Shown here piece by piece: positions 47,092-58,307 of a stretch of 64,000 nucleotides of DNA. The translations under genes were made by a program, and so were the position numbers. Under the pieces are notes generated by a model. The model saw only the letters and a program-made list of their open reading frames with translations. It was not told the origin of the DNA and made no database searches. The DNA is from Nephrocerus scutellatus. Its lineage: Eukaryota > Arthropoda > Insecta > Diptera > Pipunculidae. Position 1 is the first letter of the stretch. Every line of letters begins with the position of its first letter. The stretch spans positions 114,792,930 through 114,856,929 of the forward strand of contig OX352762.1 of assembly GCA_947095585.1 (NCBI GenBank). The letters run 5' to 3'.

Positions 47092-48016
47092 TGAGGGTGA
47101 GTCAATAAGTCCGTGAATTTTGAATTTCCCGCCTGTTAACTGAAAGGGCAACACTGTCCCTGTAAACAGGCATCTTTCAGTTGACTAATGTCAAAATTTA
47201 AACAAGCTGCATCATTTAATTTGACGCACGATAGCTAGCAATGATTTTATACTATCATAGATAGCACCCTACCGCGTGATTTGAAAATTAATTTCATGTG
47301 CTCATTAAGCATTATTTTTTGCGGAAAAAACCACCGCTCAAACCAAGGCTTAGCTTGATAAATACTATGGGAACTCTGCACCATCAATTTCAATGGAAAA
47401 AAAGTGAATTTTGTTGTGGCCGTACAAGCACGGAAGATGCTGAACGTTCTGGACGCCAAGTTGAGGTCACTACCAAAACAATTGAAAAAATTCACAATAT
47501 GTTGTTGGGCGATCGGAGATTGAAAATGCGAGAGATTGTGAAGCCATAGGCATCTCCGCTGGCTCAGTGGTTTCAATTTTGAATTATCACTTGGGTATGA
47601 GAAAGCTTCCCGCAAGACGGGTGCCGCGTTTGCTAACAATCGACCAATGTGCAAGGGTGCACACATGTGCAGTTTCCATGACAAAAAACCATGAATTAGG
47701 CTACCAATTGCTCCCTCATCCGCCCTATTCTCCGGATTTAGCCCCGAGTGACTATTTCTTGCTTCCAAACCTAAAAAAATGGCTCGGCGGAAAGAAATTT
47801 GACTCCAACGATGAAAAAGAAAACGATCTCACAAAAAAAATAGCTATTTTGATATGACCTCGACAAATCTTATTTTTTGGAAGGGATAAAAAATTTTGAA
47901 AAACATTGAACAAAGTGTGTAGAGCTCAAAGGAGACTATGTTGAAAAATAAAATGATTTTTTATCCGAAAACCGGTGTTTCATTCAAAAAGTCAAGGACT
48001 TATTGGCCCGCTCTCG
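47092..48016 (+). mobile_element. Irritans-like mariner, internally deleted
   Basis: It is flanked by TA (47090-47091 and 48017-48018). The left end, TGAGGGTGAGTCAATAAGTC, and the right end, read inward as CGAGAGCGGGCCAATAAGTC, are imperfect inverted repeats resembling those of irritans-subfamily mariners. Transposase pieces: GRTSTEDAERSGRQVEVTTK, IHNMLLGDRRLKMREIV (47410-47545), then SVVSILNYHLGMRKLPARRV, PRLLTIDQ, a deletion, then LLPHPPYSPDLAPSDYFLLP, NLKKWLGGKKFDSNDE (47700-47815). The deletion removes the first two catalytic Asp residues; the third (APSDY) is left. A decayed tail reads GDYVEK* near 47935. The smaller element at 6402 shares its end. Confidence 0.86.
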
Positions 48017-48189
48017 TACCATTGTCTATTGTAATAACACGTGGATCTAGAAAGATTTTCTCACCTACTCGTTGAACCAGTTGGAGCTTCGTAAGAAGCG
48101 CAAGATACTATTAATGCCCGTTTATTTTAGATCATTAAAGTCGTTGTAAAAGAAAGCTCCCAGATGAAGCTTACTTTTTTGGAAGAATA

Positions 48190-48570
48190 TAATTAAAAGT
48201 ATAATTCGGCTTTAGTAACTCCGCTGTTAAATTTGTTCTTGATTACCTTACTGGTAGAATGCAGCAAGTTTTTGTAAACGGTAATTACTCCTCCCCACTC
48301 GAACTGAAGACTGGAGTACCACAGGTATCTGTGCTTGGTCTACTTCTATATTATATGTATATATGTATTAATGACGAACCTTTGCAAATCCGTTTCTGTG
48401 CATATTTACGCTGATGATGTACAATTGTACTTCTGAAGGCCCAGAGGGATTATGGAATGGATTGTGTTACCCGCTTTAATGATGATCTTGGTCGCATTCA
48501 TGAGTGGGCTCCTCGTAGACATTGAATTTCTCCACTTAAATGTTTGGTGTGTTTATAGCAGTGAAGAGAT
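48190..48570 (+). mobile_element. CR1/jockey-like RT fragment
   Basis: It reads FGFSNSAVKFVLDYLTGRMQ, QVFVNGNYSSPLELKTGVPQ, VSVLGLLLY (the GVPQGSVLGPLLF motif with Gly changed to Val), then in another frame HIYADDVQLYF with YADD intact. DLGRIHEWAP-like residues follow. It is a different family from F. Only the palm survives, and the fragment ends near the core-only GACGCGTG copy at 48641. Confidence 0.68.
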
Positions 48571-48640
48571 TTTGATAGGAACTCGTATGTCTCGGCTTCT
48601 ACCAGTCAGAATTTAATGGGACTAGTTTTAAAACAATTGT

Positions 48641-48690
48641 GACGCGTGTCGCGTGGGGCGCGTTTGGCGCGTGTGACATGTGTCGGCGTG
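48641..48690 (+). repeat. GACGCGTG-rich dispersed repeat, copy 3 (core only)
   Basis: GACGCGTGTCGCGTGGGGCG and CGTTTGGCGCGTGTGACATG match the GC-rich core of copies 1 and 2. The flanking parts of the repeat are not found. An A/T homopolymer-rich tract (48695-48860) follows. Confidence 0.5.
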
Positions 48691-48694
48691 AAAA

Positions 48695-48860
48695 AAATTT
48701 ACAAAAAAAAAAAAAAAATGTTTTTTTAAAAAAATAAAGATTTTTTTTTAAAATTACAGAAAGTTTTTAAAAAAAAAAAATTTAAACAAATAAAATTTCC
48801 AAAAAAGAATAAAACATTTTTTTTTTCAAAGGAAAAAATATTCCCCAAAAAAATTGTTAC
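48695..48860. repeat. A/T homopolymer-rich tract
   Basis: Alternating runs of A and T with almost no G or C, following the core-only repeat. It may be a decayed retroelement tail or replication slippage product. Confidence 0.7.
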
Positions 48861-49174
48861 GAATTTTGTGAATTAAATTATTGCTATTGGGCTTTTAAGA
48901 TAATTCAGGGTTTAGACTGAATTACAACTTTCCATATAAATAAAAATAATGAGAATAAGAACGCCGATCGTTAACTTTGCAAAAAGTGGCCGATTGCTTT
49001 TTGTGTTTCGCTTTGCACTGAATATACAGATTGATTAGAAATATAGAGGCTTTGTTATCCCATGTCTTTTCGATGTTAAAGTTGTGCAATTAATCAAAGG
49101 ATACACCAGAATTACATACTTTACAAAAGGCAAAACTCATTAATGCCACCGTGATCACTGCAGTTCCCACATTA

Positions 49175-49272
49175 AAATTAGTCCGGTTTTATTAAAAGTT
49201 TGCACACATGACTTTGTGCTGCTATGTGCTGAGCTATGTGCTGTGCGGAGCGCCCGGGAAAAGCTAGTAATT
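49175..49272 (+). mobile_element. Helitron-like 3' end
   Basis: TGTGCTGCTATGTGCTGAGC, TATGTGCTGTGCGGAGCGCC, CGGGAAAAGCTAGTAA. The GAGCGCCCGGGAA block equals the end of the copy at 37143-37493, and GTGCTGCTATGTGCTG-like sequence also occurs at 51920-51945. The 5' part is not recognisable. Confidence 0.5.
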
Positions 49273-49279
49273 TATAATT

Positions 49280-51390
49280 TATTAATTTTTGATAAAATAA
49301 TGATTTACGTCAATACATATTACTGTAGAATATTATTTGATATCAGCACTTTTTATTTTGAAGTGAATTATCAAGAATTCTCAATTAATCAATAGAATGC
49401 TGTACTAGCAACTTACTACTTACTTACAAGCAACTTGAAATCAAATCGAAACTGGGTTAAGTGGAAAAAATATCCACTATCATCATCACGTTGCGCTACC
49501 ACTATCAACAGAAAAAGAAAACAAAACAACAAGTGACGGCGTTCTACTTAAATACCCGGCATATCGTTTCGTAGGCGCTATGCAAGGTTGAGACAGGGAA
49601 TAATAATGTGACCGTAAACGTACTCGTATATCCGACAATGGCCAACCAGAGCTACCTTATTTAAACAAGCGAACAAACAAACGGCAATGTAACACGAAAG
49701 ATACGTTTAAGTACCAACATGTTACGTAGTTTGTTTACCAATTCAACAAGGAAGCCGAAAACTTGTTACCGGTTAAGATGTTTGGTTTACACCTTATAGA
49801 TACTGCGCGTTCGCTGGAATAGTTCGCTTTCCAATGTAGGAGCATGCGTCTGAGCTGATCTATTTACCAGATTTAGGAAGAGACAGGGGAGATATAAATT
49901 GTTATTTCTCGTCAAACTTGCCCGACAAACAATTCAACCAATTCGCTAGGCGCTTTATTAGTAGATACAGATCTAAGAAGCTCAATAGCGAACTACACAA
50001 TTTTTAGTTCATGATTTAGCGGCGAATATTAATAATTCTGCCTGCGTTGCTGTCGAGAGCTAAGCTGTTTTGATTACGACATTCCTCGAGCGAAGCAACA
50101 ACACAAGTTATAAAATGGACAGAAGCGATCTTGTGGTGTTGTGTTGTTGTGATGCACGGTGATATTTGTCTCCTATCTCTCCTTCTCTGTGTAGTTCTGG
50201 CTAAGATAATGATTATGGCTAAAAGCGAAACCAGTCAAGTTGTTTACGCTGCCAATAACAAACATGACCAATGTGCGGTGACTGCTATGCCAAGACCTGT
50301 CGCCGATGTCGTCGTCGTCGTCAGCGTCGAAATCGAAATGCGGTTTTGACCAAGTTTGGCGCTTGATGTGGCTCACAACGGTTGTGGCAGAGCGGATAGC
50401 TATCTTGGTCATAACAGAACCGGCTCACATTTTGTATATATGAACATTGTACACACAACACAACAAACCACCACAACTAATAAAAATCAAAGCCTTATGT
50501 TAGCAGATGACGCTATGCTCAGCGGTCTGACTGTTCGTTTCAATGACTTAATGACTTGTTTTTCAGTTGGGAAACTTAACGATTTATTTTCGATGCGATC
50601 GCGTGCATTCTATTTTTGGTGCGATTCGGAGTCCAGGAGTTTTATTAATTTTTTCGTTTTTTTTTTGCTTATGCATTATCGTGATTCCGGTAGAATGTTT
50701 AATTTTAAGAAACGTAAGTACTCGTATGATGAGTTTTTATATTTAACTCGTTTTGCGAAATTTCGGCTTTTTGGCCTACATACATCGTAGCGGTGTAGAA
50801 GGAATATCTGGAATACATTCAAAAATTGTCAGTTTCAGTTTGGTTATTTTGCGGTAGGAATGCTACCGTTAATCGTTTTCGAAATGCCTGCTACAATTTA
50901 AACAAGATGTTAAACATCTTACCAATTGCAGCAAAACTTGCCGGAAGAGAACTCTGTGAAACTGATGAACGCTGGTACTTCGACTATCCTTGATTGAGCA
51001 TTAAATCTTTTTCACACGACGATAGACGAAAGTTACTATAACCTACCCTCTAATGTAGGCATTACCCACACTAGAGTGTCTCAGCGAACACACATTCCCA
51101 GATTAGTTTTGCTTTGCGCATGAGCGGTTTAGCAGAGAAATTGTTTTGGTCGTGTGAAAAATAGCGTACATTACTCGCTAAAAAGTGCTTAGCGCCAAAC
51201 CAGTGGAGAGATTATTTGCGGTAGACCAACACTAGATCGTGGTTTTTAAGAAGCAAGAAGAAGAAGAATAAGGAAAGGAAACAGAAGAAATAGAAGATGT
51301 GAGGAAGAAGAAATAAAAATAGAAAGGCTTGTTTGATATTTCTTCATAAACTTTGTCAATGAAAACATTTTCTCATGTTTCTAAATCATA
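49280..51390. other. Gene-free stretch
   Basis: Unique-looking sequence with a GTC run at 50308-50320. The 72- and 144-residue frames at 50131-50349 and 50356-50790 have no motif. The second contains a donor-like AAACGTAAGTACTCG, but nothing else supports it. Confidence 0.4.
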
Positions 51391-51394
51391 TCAC

Positions 51395-51655
51395 ATATGA
51401 CATCCCAGCGGTGCTAATTAAATATGGAAGGCCCGAAATACACCTAGCAATTCATGAACCAACAGTGCAAGTTTGGGAGAAAGCAACGATGCCAGAAAAA
51501 TTCAAAATGCATATGCCCCATACATGCAAAAGAAGATATCAGAACGTGCAGCAGTTACCGTGGTATAACGTTGTTGAGTACCGCGTACAAGATTACCTCT
51601 TTTATTCATCAAGACAGGATAGCCTCAAACCTCAAACATACCCAGTGTGGCAGCC
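51395..51655 (+). mobile_element. RTE-type LINE fragment (RT fingers)
   Basis: Two frames join: DIPAVLIKYGRPEIHLAIHE, PTVQVWEKATMPEKFKM, then CPIHAKEDIRTCSSYRGITL, LSTAYKITSFIHQDRIASNL. This is the RT fingers of the same RTE type as the copy at 32553 (GIPAKLIKIGGPTLHQT). It is truncated at both ends and joins a Helitron-like piece. Confidence 0.72.
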
Positions 51656-51659
51656 GCAA

Positions 51660-51985
51660 CTAGAAGTACCATGCACTGTACTAAACCGATTTCAAAATTT
51701 CTTTCGCCATATTTAGAATGGACCTTCAGCGTGAACATAGGCCATATGTTATCCCGTTTAAATAAAAGTACCTTTCGTGGCGACCAATTTGCAACTAAAC
51801 AACTAAAGTCGATGAAAAAACGATCGCGAATCATAATGATTGTGTGCTGCACTGTTCGCTGCGCTGTTTTCTGTGTTATGTTTTGTACAAACATCACGCT
51901 TATAGCGGCATCATACTGACTGTGTGCTATGTGCTGCGTTGCTTTGTACGTCCTATAACGCATATAATATAACCCATATATAAAT
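51660..51985 (+). mobile_element. Helitron-like element, 5'-truncated
   Basis: AAACCGATTTCAAAATTTCT, CATATTTAGAATGGACCTTC, GTGAACATAGGCCATATGTT and TTTCGTGGCGACCAATTTGC match 37205-37310 block by block; GTTCGCTGCGCTGTTTTCTG matches 37359-37380. The TCTATACTAATA head is missing. The plus and minus frames over it (90 and 140 residues) are shadows. Confidence 0.6.
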
Positions 51986-52007
51986 AAATATGTATATATG
52001 TATGTAT

Positions 52008-52810
52008 GTATATAAAAATGAATGTCTGTTGGTTTGTAATACGACACTAAAAATGATGGCCGATTAAGCTGAAACTTTTACAGAATATGCGTCTACTGCT
52101 TGGGCCAGATCTGCTTTGTCGCTATGCAAATTGTATCGATTGACCACCTACAGTAAGTTTTTACATTCGCATCCCGCTTTAACAAGAATTTGCATGTAGC
52201 AATTGGTATGCCTATGGAACCATATTCAGGTAAGTAGGGTAGTGTAGTTCCTTGCTTGGCGAGTTCGTCAGCCGTACAGTTACCCGAAATGTCTCTGTGC
52301 CCCGGCACCCAACACAGGTGGATATTGAACTGCTCTGCCATCTCCACGAGAGATGTTCGGCAGTTAAGGGCTAGAATTGAATTTGTGGAGACTGATTTCA
52401 GGGATTTCAATGCAGCGTGGCTATCCGAGAATATACGGATATCCTTAGCGGATATGACGTTTATCTTAAGCCAAGATCGCCTGGAAAACACTGCAGTGAT
52501 TTGGAAGACGGAAAGAGAGCTTTTTTGAGAAAACACTTCCGCCGGTTCCGTCATCAGTTTTTGACCGGTGGTCTGTGTAAAAATGAATGTATTCATCTTT
52601 CAGGTAAGCGTCTTCGTCCCAGAATGATACCGGGATTAACGTCGTAACGGCAAATCCTAGTACTTACATATGGGTCGTATCTACGCTATTTTAATTTAGG
52701 TAATTAAAATGTAGGTAGCAGTTGTGTGAGACCAGGAAGCGGTCCAACAGCTTATAGAGCGTAGCGCTTTGGAATTAGTGCAGGGGGGAAGCACCCACAA
52801 ACTGCTAGTA
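52008..52810 (+). mobile_element. Possible composite Helitron-like element
   Basis: A head (TATATAAAAATGAATGTCTG ... GATTAAGCTGAAACTTTTA) at 52008-52085 and an end with a short GC hairpin plus CTAG (GGGGGGAAGCACCCACAAAC, TGCTAGTATT, 52784-52811) enclose a reversed LINE RNase H fragment. If both ends belong together, the element has captured or received the LINE piece. The ends could also be unrelated. Confidence 0.33.
52093..52660 (-). mobile_element. LINE RNase H fragment, reversed
   Basis: On the minus strand: YIHFYTDHRSKTDDGTGGSV (first RNase H Asp; a shift follows), then DIRIFSDSHAALKSLKSVST (second conserved Asp), NSILALNCRTSLVEMAEQFN, IHLCWVPGHRDISGNCTADE and LAKQGTTLPYLPEYGSIGIP. The Glu of the usual QAE motif is lost (VFQITAVF). 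Domain order matches the I/LOA-type LINEs at 21740 and 59255. No RT is attached. Confidence 0.8.
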
Positions 52811-52814
52811 TTAT

Positions 52815-54125
52815 ATTTGAAATAATTCCTTCCGGATTCAATTATATTAAACAAAAGATTCATTAATATACATTAACTCCAAATTATTCTTATGCCCTCA
52901 CCACGCTTTTTCAAACAAACAAAAATTATTTATCGCTTTGGAATGCACTTCAAGTCTTTATATAGCTAATTTGTGCAATGTTCTGTCAAGGTAGTCACCT
53001 TGGGCCACTTGTTTTGGTAAATGACGAATTAGTTAGAAAATTTTGTAGACACTCGTACAACTTGTATGCATAAATAACAAGTAATGCGCCAGCGAAAACT
53101 CCCCGCTAATTTAAAAAAATAAATGTAAGCCGTTAAATCAAAAGATTATCTTGCAGTTTTCAAAACAAATTAAATATCTAAATTGAAAAAGATGTCGCTT
53201 ATTTATGTAACGATACATAATAAGTATATACTCAACTTTTAACTTTACATTCACATAAAATTTCAACAACAATAACGAAACAATTTTACTACGAACAATT
53301 AGTTGGCGTTACTTGTTTCCCGTCCTACACTAAAATTTAGAAACAAATAACCAAAACAACAAATTATAATATTAATTTAATTTTTTTCTTACTCATGGAA
53401 GCTCACAGCTCAGCTCGCATTCCACATCTGTTGAATCATCGAAGCTATTTATTGCCGTTTTCAAGCGAACATCCGACGACGACATTTGCCGGCCGCAACG
53501 ACAATCATCAATGATTGCGATGATGTGTTGCTGTTGTTTTTTTTTATAACTTATTTTGCATATTAGGTATATGACTTACATTTATGAGTCTATATATACA
53601 TATGAGTAATCTCCAAAAGACTTTGACTTAATCGTCTTGTCTTAGTCATTGTTGTGTACAGAACGAGAAACTGCTTTTATGCAGTTCTACAATTAGCAAA
53701 ACTGACAAGCGGAAGGTCGGCGAAGCGATCGCGAATTATGTGAGTAAATTACTTTTCCCGGAAAATGTCTAGTCAGTGGCGGCGACAGCCTCTCTATGTA
53801 TAGACCTGTGTATGGACATCATTCATTGACAACTTGTTCTCCCTATGTAGTGTTTTGAATTGTATATTATACTGTCGGCAATACCTGCTGCCCTATCCTA
53901 CTGACCCCCACCTAATTGAATTGTTTGACGAGAATATACTTACGATTCCTACCCACCTAAGAAAATTTAGTTGATACGATCAGCGGTGTGGATTTGTATA
54001 AAATACAAAAAAACAAAAAAAACATACTTTCAAATTTATATATGAATAAGACTAGCTGATAATCTCGGTCTCTCACAGGACCCGCTGACCGACTCCACTC
54101 CACAAAAAACCCCACCAAGACCCAC
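52815..54125. other. Gene-free stretch
   Basis: AT-rich; nothing recognised. It has TAT-rich short repeats near 53590 and A-runs near 54007. Confidence 0.45.
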
Positions 54126-54129
54126 CAAG

Positions 54130-54450
54130 ATTTGAACTCGTTAGAAATAAACGTAAACGTTCAGGAGTTTAACAACTTCTGTAGAAGCTCCTATGATGCC
54201 GGAGAGGAGGAAACAATATCCAACTTTCTGTGTTTATGTCCGACTCTTGCAAGCAGAAGACTGAAACACTTGGGATACCACACGAACACAAATTAAAGAG
54301 GAGGAGTTATTTTGGGCGACGGTGGCTATGCTCGCTCAAAAACACTTTTGACACCTTTTCGTATATCTGCAAAACTAAGTCTAGCAGAACAGCGATACGA
54401 AAAAGCCCATATCCGAACAAGGATTCATGTCGAGCACCTTTTTAGACAGC
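54130..54450 (+). mobile_element. LINE 3' end (zinc-knuckle tail)
   Basis: It reads INVNVQEFNNFCRSSYDAGE, EETISNFLCLCPTLASRRLK, HLGYHTNTN. The C..C/H..C-type tail has the second Cys changed to Ser, and the rest matches the tails at 23425, 34525 and 42400. The RISAKLSLAER segment near 54365 is the usual C-terminal end. Confidence 0.7.
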
Positions 54451-54569
54451 TAAAATAACAAGTTCCGCTCCTGCTTTAATGGAATAATGTCAACTATAAT
54501 TTTTTTAAGGTATCCACATTTTAGATTGTGCGATAACTAAATGCGACTATTAGTAAGGCCCAATATGTC

Positions 54570-55222
54570 GTGGTTTAGGTGTTATGCTCTTACACACAAA
54601 ATATCTGCACTCCAGCGCCACCTACCAGGTCAAGAAAGAACATAAACTTATCGGAGTATCAAGCGAACATATGGTGTAAAAATGGCTTTGTTGAGGCTTA
54701 GGCGTGATGACGTTTTTTATGCCGGCGTAACATATCGATTCTTGCGCCACTTACCGGGTCAAAAAAAAACATAAACTTATCGGAGCAATATTGCGTAAAT
54801 ATGACTTCGATTTCCTGTGGTTTAGGCGTGATGAGGTTAGATATATATGCAGAATGCCATTTTTAAGAATATCTTGACTGTAGCGCCACCTACCGGACTC
54901 GAAAAAGAGATAAACCTTCAAAACTACCAATCGAACATATGGTGTGAATATGGCTTTAATATCTCTAGTGGTTTAGGCTTGATGCGTTTACAACGATATT
55001 CACCAAGAGACCAACCACATTTTCATAAATATCTCTACTCCAACGCCATCTACCGGGTAGCAAAAAAACATGAACTTGTCAGAACACCAAACTAACAAAT
55101 AGTGTGAATATGGCTTCGATACGTCCAGTGGTTAAGGCGTGATGACATCTCAACCATAAGCGCAACCTATCGGGTACAAAATAAACATAAACCTATCGGA
55201 GCACCAAACAAAACATATGGTG
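54570..55222 (+). repeat. Satellite block 1 (five diverged units of 117-160 bp)
   Basis: The unit landmark GCGCCACC(T) occurs at about 54615, 54743, 54883, 55043 and 55160. Each unit has the order: TAGCGCCACCTACCGGACTC, a short A-rich part, ACATAAACTTATCGGAGCA, CCAAACRAACATATGGTGTG, AATATGGCTTCGAT, then AGTGGTTTAGGCGTGATGA. The 71- and 82-residue frames over it are shadows. A reversed block of about two units lies at 39340-39596. Central tandem repeats of about this length are known inside some fly Helitron-like (DINE-type) elements, which is a possible origin here. Confidence 0.82.
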
Positions 55223-56546
55223 ATTTTTAATGATTTTTATGATTTTTATCCAAAATATATAAGTTTTTGGGAATTTTGAGCGCTTGGTGTTAGCAAATGG
55301 GTTCCGTGTTTGCAATCGATCATAAGATGCCATCGTAATAGCTCCATTATGCATTTATGATGATGATACTTTATTCACGATTTTACTGCAATAGCATTGC
55401 AGACTGATGCAGATAAAGTCAATGGCTACAATTGTTAGACTTTTACTGCCCAGATCTTCAAAGTTATCAGTAGAGACGTTTGCAAATTATGTGTTCATGA
55501 ATATAATTTGTTATTACATTTTATGTAATAACATTGTGTCATCACAATTACTAGGTGTTCCTAAAGATATTTAAATTGTTCTGATCCCAAACTGAATCCC
55601 CTAGAAAAGGCAAAGATAAATATACAGCGCAACAAAGAAAGGTACCTACATAACAAAGTTGATTACAGAAACAACAAAAAATCTCTCTTATCCTTATCTC
55701 TCAGGGGAAATCTAAATGTGTTGCAGTTTTTTGGAAGTTGCCTAAAACAAAATTTATTGCACGTTTCGTTCGCATCAGGTGCGCGATTAGTAGTAGCCCC
55801 CCAAAAAAAAAAACTGAAATCAGGCCAACACGAGACATTTCGTGATTTATAATTCAACGAAATTTAATTTCTTGAACTGGTACGTCTGGAGTTGATGTTA
55901 TCTCATTAGTCATCCAGGACGGAAGCAGAGATTTGCTGAAAATTTCGATATGCTTGCACACACGGAGGGAATGAGCTAAAGGAAAAAAAGGGGCGACAAA
56001 AGTGTTTTGCTGTTCTGGAAACAACCCACTTAGAGCAGGCGCCAAAAAACATTGAAACTGACACCCTAACTGTAGGCCGCGCGCTGCATCGAGACTGTCG
56101 CTAACTGACTCATTGTTTCTATTTTCGTCACTGGGAAGATATCAATATAGCAGCATGGACTCGATTGCGTTGGGGTCGTGTTGGTTTTTTGTAGTTCCAC
56201 CATCCAGTTGAGCTGACTATATGAGCCGTCGGTCGGTTGAATTTTTGGCGGATGGTGACTCCTTTCATAAAAGGAAAGGAAAGTGTTACACAGTACAGCA
56301 ACAACAAAAAACATCCTTCTTATAATAATTATTCATTTTGTATGAATTTCTGTTGAATTTTAAGTCCGCAGCTGTTTTGCTGGCTTTTTCTTGGTGCCCA
56401 TCCATAAACGGAAGAATGCACCAAAAAGGATGGAGGTTTTTTTTGGTTGCAGAGCGCTCTGCGTACGTATGAATGTCGCAGTTATTGTAATAAAATAAGA
56501 ATTTTAAATTTATATATTTTTCGTTTGCATGTCGTTGCTGATGTTC

Positions 56547-56583
56547 GCTAGCTAGCTGGCTGGCTGGCTGGCTGGCTGGCTGG
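56547..56583. repeat. (TGGC)n microsatellite
   Basis: GCTAGCTAGC followed by seven or so GGCT/TGGC units. It causes the ASQPASQLAS pattern in the overlapping minus-strand frame, which is not a gene. Confidence 0.92.
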
Positions 56584-57044
56584 TCCTGCGTCAATTTATT
56601 TTTGCCTTTTACTTAAATTTATATATTTTTCAAAAGGAAGTCGAAATGAAACATGGAAATGCAAACATACACAAATTTATTGAGTTTGTTGAACTTTGCC
56701 AAGTGAGTTATTGTTGTTGTAGGTTGTGTCTACTGAGTCCTTATGAAAAGGAGAACACTTTTATTATAAATGTACATTATAAGTTTTCTGTTTGCAGTTT
56801 ACATTAACAAGATCCTTGCGCTTTGCACCCATAAATTACTAAATGAACTGAACTGAAAGGAGACGAGGCAACAATAACCCCATTAAGTTGACTAAAGTTG
56901 CAAATGTAATGAGTTAGCATTAATATGGTGCACTATCGTGAAATTGATGCAGAGATAGAGTATCTAATTGGCGTTAAACTTTTAACATTTTTATTGAAAT
57001 TTAGCTTTGAAGTGAAAGCCCTAACGCGATTATAATGCATAAAT

Positions 57045-57271
57045 TGTTTTGTTTGTTTGTTTGTTTGTTTGTTTTTTTGTTTGTTTGTGAAGACGTCCTT
57101 TCTTAGATTTGAATGTGGCGTACACATTATTTTCCTGTCAGCCACTTTTTATTCGGAATGAGAAATTCTTTGTTTGTTTGTTTAATTTTGAAGATGTCCT
57201 TTCTTAGATTTGAATGTGGTGTACACATTATTTTCCTGTCAGCCACTTTTTATTCGGAATGAGAAATTCTT
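57045..57271. repeat. (TTTG)n array and 101-bp tandem duplication
   Basis: A TTTG run (57045-57088) precedes copy 1 (57089-57170, starting GAAGACGTCCTTTCTTAGAT). Copy 2 (57190-57271) differs by only about two bases and is preceded by a shorter TTTG run. The duplication is therefore recent relative to the other repeats. Confidence 0.9.
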
Positions 57272-58289
57272 TAAAGTCTACTGTTCCAAGTACTTTTTAC
57301 TATCGTAAACTTTTGTAACCATTCGTCCACTCACAAAGGTTTTTTATTATTTTTAGTCCGGCTTTAGATATTAATTTCGATGAGCAAAATAAGGGTTAAG
57401 TGTCCATCTAAATAGCGGAGATATTCTAACAAAAAACATTCAAATTTATCATAGAAGCTTGTCCTCTTAAATGTCAGTTTACGGCAACAAATTAATTGAT
57501 TAATTAATTGATGGCTCACGCCGACACAATTTTTATTTTGGATTTAAACTTCCCGCTACAACAGACCACGTTTTAATCGCCGAAGATCGATCGCCTAAAC
57601 AATGGCGTTTAATGATCACGCGAAAATTCAAACAAAAAAACCTTAAATTAGTGACTTCCTTCCGCCAAGATTCAAAGAATCATGTTAGCCTGATGGATGG
57701 ATGCGATGGGGTGAATATTGTGTGCCTTGATTTTTGTAACTAGACAACAACGTTTTGCCATCGCCCAAAGGCTAATAGACTCATATACATACACTCATTT
57801 GTCAGGCTGTCGTCTGTCTATCTGTTCAGATAGTGTTATGGACGCGCATGCAATTTTCAATTTGCCGCCGAACAATACGTACAACCCCAATGGCGCCATA
57901 TAACAACAATAATAACAGAGGGAACTTAACAAAGAATCGAACGATGCATATGGACGAGCGGCATTCGAACGGATGGAGCCATTGCTATTTTTGATTTTAA
58001 AAGCCGAACCGAGGACGCCATCGCACCAGCAACAGCGACCCAAAACTGTTAATTTTAGCCAGCACCGGTTCGTGTTAAATACAGACTTCCATGCAGCTGG
58101 CATTTGGGAGTGTAGCGTTTTGTAGTCTGGTGACCAAAGAAGGTTGCCCGACCATAGACTTTGCTAAAAAATCTGCATAACATCAGCCACCGAACTTACA
58201 ACCGACCTAAAAAAAAAAATACGCCGCCACAAGTCACTTCAGGGTTGAGATAATAATCGTGGAGCCACCACCATCGACCATTAGAAAGT

Positions 58290-58307
58290 AGAGAGAGAGA
58301 GAGAGAG
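58290..58307. repeat. (GA)n microsatellite
   Basis: A short uninterrupted AG/GA run. Confidence 0.9.

Noticed and set aside
50356..50790. 144-residue frame 50356-50790
   Set aside because: Composition follows the AT-rich background in its second half, codon use is not coding-like and no motif is present.
51625..52047. 140-residue minus-strand frame
   Set aside because: It is antisense to a Helitron-like element that has matching copies at 37143 and 63192.
56286..56594. ASQPASQLAS-rich frame
   Set aside because: Produced by the TGGC microsatellite at 56547-56583.
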